Source: an uncultured Phascolarctobacterium sp. (GTDB taxonomy: Bacteria > Bacillota > Negativicutes > Acidaminococcales > Acidaminococcaceae). Taken from it: a stretch of DNA of 64,000 bases. Below the pieces are notes generated by a model. It did not search any database. It was not told the DNA's origin and was given only the letters and a program-made list of their open reading frames with translations. Each line of letters starts with the position of its first letter. Within the stretch, counting starts at the first letter, position 1. Made by a program: the position numbers and the translations under genes. Where the stretch lies: contig CASDXO010000007.1 in the NCBI GenBank assembly GCA_949285135.1, positions 143,392 to 207,391 of the forward strand, given 5' to 3'. Shown here in pieces: positions 63,265-64,000 of the stretch.

Positions 63265-63750
63265 TCAATAAATAGTCTTATCTTTTTTCTCAGCAAATTT
63301 TTTAAAAGTTATCTGCGCTGTAGCACGGTCACAAGAGTACAATGCAAGTACTTTTTCATCACTGCAATCACTCTTAATAAAATCGTAAATAAAATCATCT
63401 CTAAAGCCGATAGCAGCAGCGTCCTCCGCTGTATTACCGTAATATACCGTCTTAATATTTGCCCAAATAATTGCTGATAAACACATGGGACAAGGATAGC
63501 AGGAAGTATACAGCTCGCAGCCATTTAAGTCAAAAGTTCCCAAAGCCTTGCAGGCAGCTCTGATAGCCTGAATTTCAGCATGGCAGGTCGGATCATTATT
63601 CTTTAATACTTCATTATGTCCCCTGGCGATAATTATGCCCTCTCTGACAATTACCGCTCCAAAAGGACCGCCTTCATTAGTTATAATATTATTTTCTGCT
63701 TCCAGTATCGCAGCCTGCATAAACTTTATTTTCTGTATTTCAGTCGCCAT
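63265..63750 (-). CDS. Guanine deaminase-like nucleoside/base deaminase
   Basis: 161 residues from the ATG at 63750 (AAGGTGAT upstream). Zinc-dependent cytidine-deaminase fold with NEGGPFGAVIVREG, the H-A-E site (DPTCHAEIQAIRAACKALGTFDLNG) and P-C-x-x-C (SCYPCPMCLSAI). The spacing and C-terminal DAAAIGFRDDFIYDFI resemble the Bacillus guanine deaminase GuaD, which turns guanine into xanthine for purine salvage. Other small-base deaminases cannot be excluded. Confidence 0.85.
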   Translation of the reverse strand: MATEIQKIKFMQAAILEAENNIITNEGGPFGAVIVREGIIIARGHNEVLKNNDPTCHAEIQAIRAACKALGTFDLNGCELYTSCYPCPMCLSAIIWANIKTVYYGNTAEDAAAIGFRDDFIYDFIKSDCSDEKVLALYSCDRATAQITFKKFAEKKDKTIY

Positions 63751-63822
63751 GTTTATCACCTTCCATATCGAATAACTTTATTATATATCATACCAAAATA
63801 TAAAAATATACAACATAAAAAA

Positions 63823-63853
63823 AGAACAACACCTGTAAAACAGGTGCTGTTCT
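63823..63853 (-). terminator. Terminator of the rRNA operon
   Basis: 13-bp stem AGAACAACACCTG / CAGGTGCTGTTCT (one G-U), 5-nt loop, followed by TTTTTTT on the minus strand, directly after 5S rRNA. Confidence 0.85.
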
Positions 63854-63860
63854 TCTTCAA

Positions 63861-63977
<117 letters not shown>

Positions 63978-64000
63978 TTTTCTTTTTGAGGTTGTACCCT

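Noticed and set aside
63978..64000. 3' end of 23S rRNA
   Set aside because: The last 23 bases do not resemble the conserved 23S end; they are more likely the 23S-5S spacer.

Overview
The window (about 45% GC by eye) reads as a chromosomal segment of a Gram-negative-type Firmicute, most likely Negativicutes (Acidaminococcaceae, Phascolarctobacterium-like). This is inference. The diderm side is shown by an RND efflux pump with a lipoprotein adaptor and an SbmA/YddA-type ABC exporter. The Firmicutes side is shown by LL-diaminopimelate aminotransferase (DapL), an Fe-S type PurF with propeptide, a flavodiiron protein, CidA/LrgB, DUF3842, and strong AGGAGG ribosome binding sites. I see no phage, insertion sequence, CRISPR array or replication origin.

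Layout. 1-7.8 kb, minus strand: end of a flavodoxin-like gene, CorC-type membrane protein, P-type Ca2+ ATPase, YbjN-like protein, flavodiiron protein and SbmA/YddA-type ABC protein. 7.9-13.6 kb, minus: RND pump and adaptor, then a secreted protein of unknown function. 13.8-16.5 kb, plus: SsuABC-type importer. 16.5-22.5 kb, minus: NRAMP transporter, acetyltransferase, DUF4127 protein and a polar amino acid ABC importer. 22.9-30.1 kb, minus: purine operon purE-purF-purM-purN-purH(N)-purD-guaB behind a canonical promoter and a possible attenuator. 30.2-32.8 kb: clpB, divergent from cidA-lrgB. 34.2-38.3 kb, minus: metF, MetH activation domain, metH core and a small unknown gene. 38.4-44.4 kb, minus: tRNA-Ser, tadA, an ABC-F ATPase, galE, galU and a phosphomannomutase/phosphoglucomutase. 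44.5-46.6 kb, minus: an ATPase plus HNH nuclease pair that looks like a Septu (PtuAB) defence system. 46.8-48.4 kb: DUF401 permease and a YbjQ protein. 48.5-53.5 kb, minus: two tRNA-Leu and a polA-mutM-coaE-lytic transglycosylase operon. 54.2-60.5 kb, plus: a Nik/Opp-type ABC importer operon ending in a methyltransferase, behind a structured leader with an intrinsic terminator, then a DUF3842 gene. 60.5-63.8 kb, minus: dapF-dapL, a PNPOx-like protein and a guanine-deaminase-like protein. The window ends in a 5S rRNA on the minus strand, the distal end of an rRNA operon.

How the genes work together. The purine operon links de novo IMP synthesis to GMP formation through guaB. Its PurH is only the IMP cyclohydrolase half, so the AICAR transformylase must be encoded elsewhere. 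The methionine operon keeps MTHF reductase, the B12-dependent synthase core and its reactivation domain as separate polypeptides made together. galE, galU and the hexose-phosphate mutase supply UDP-sugars for surface polysaccharide or LPS.

Most worth a second look: the structured leader of the Nik-type operon (54219-54366), the purine operon leader (29969-30095), the Septu-like pair, and a TetR-type palindrome upstream of the RND operon with no regulator gene beside it.
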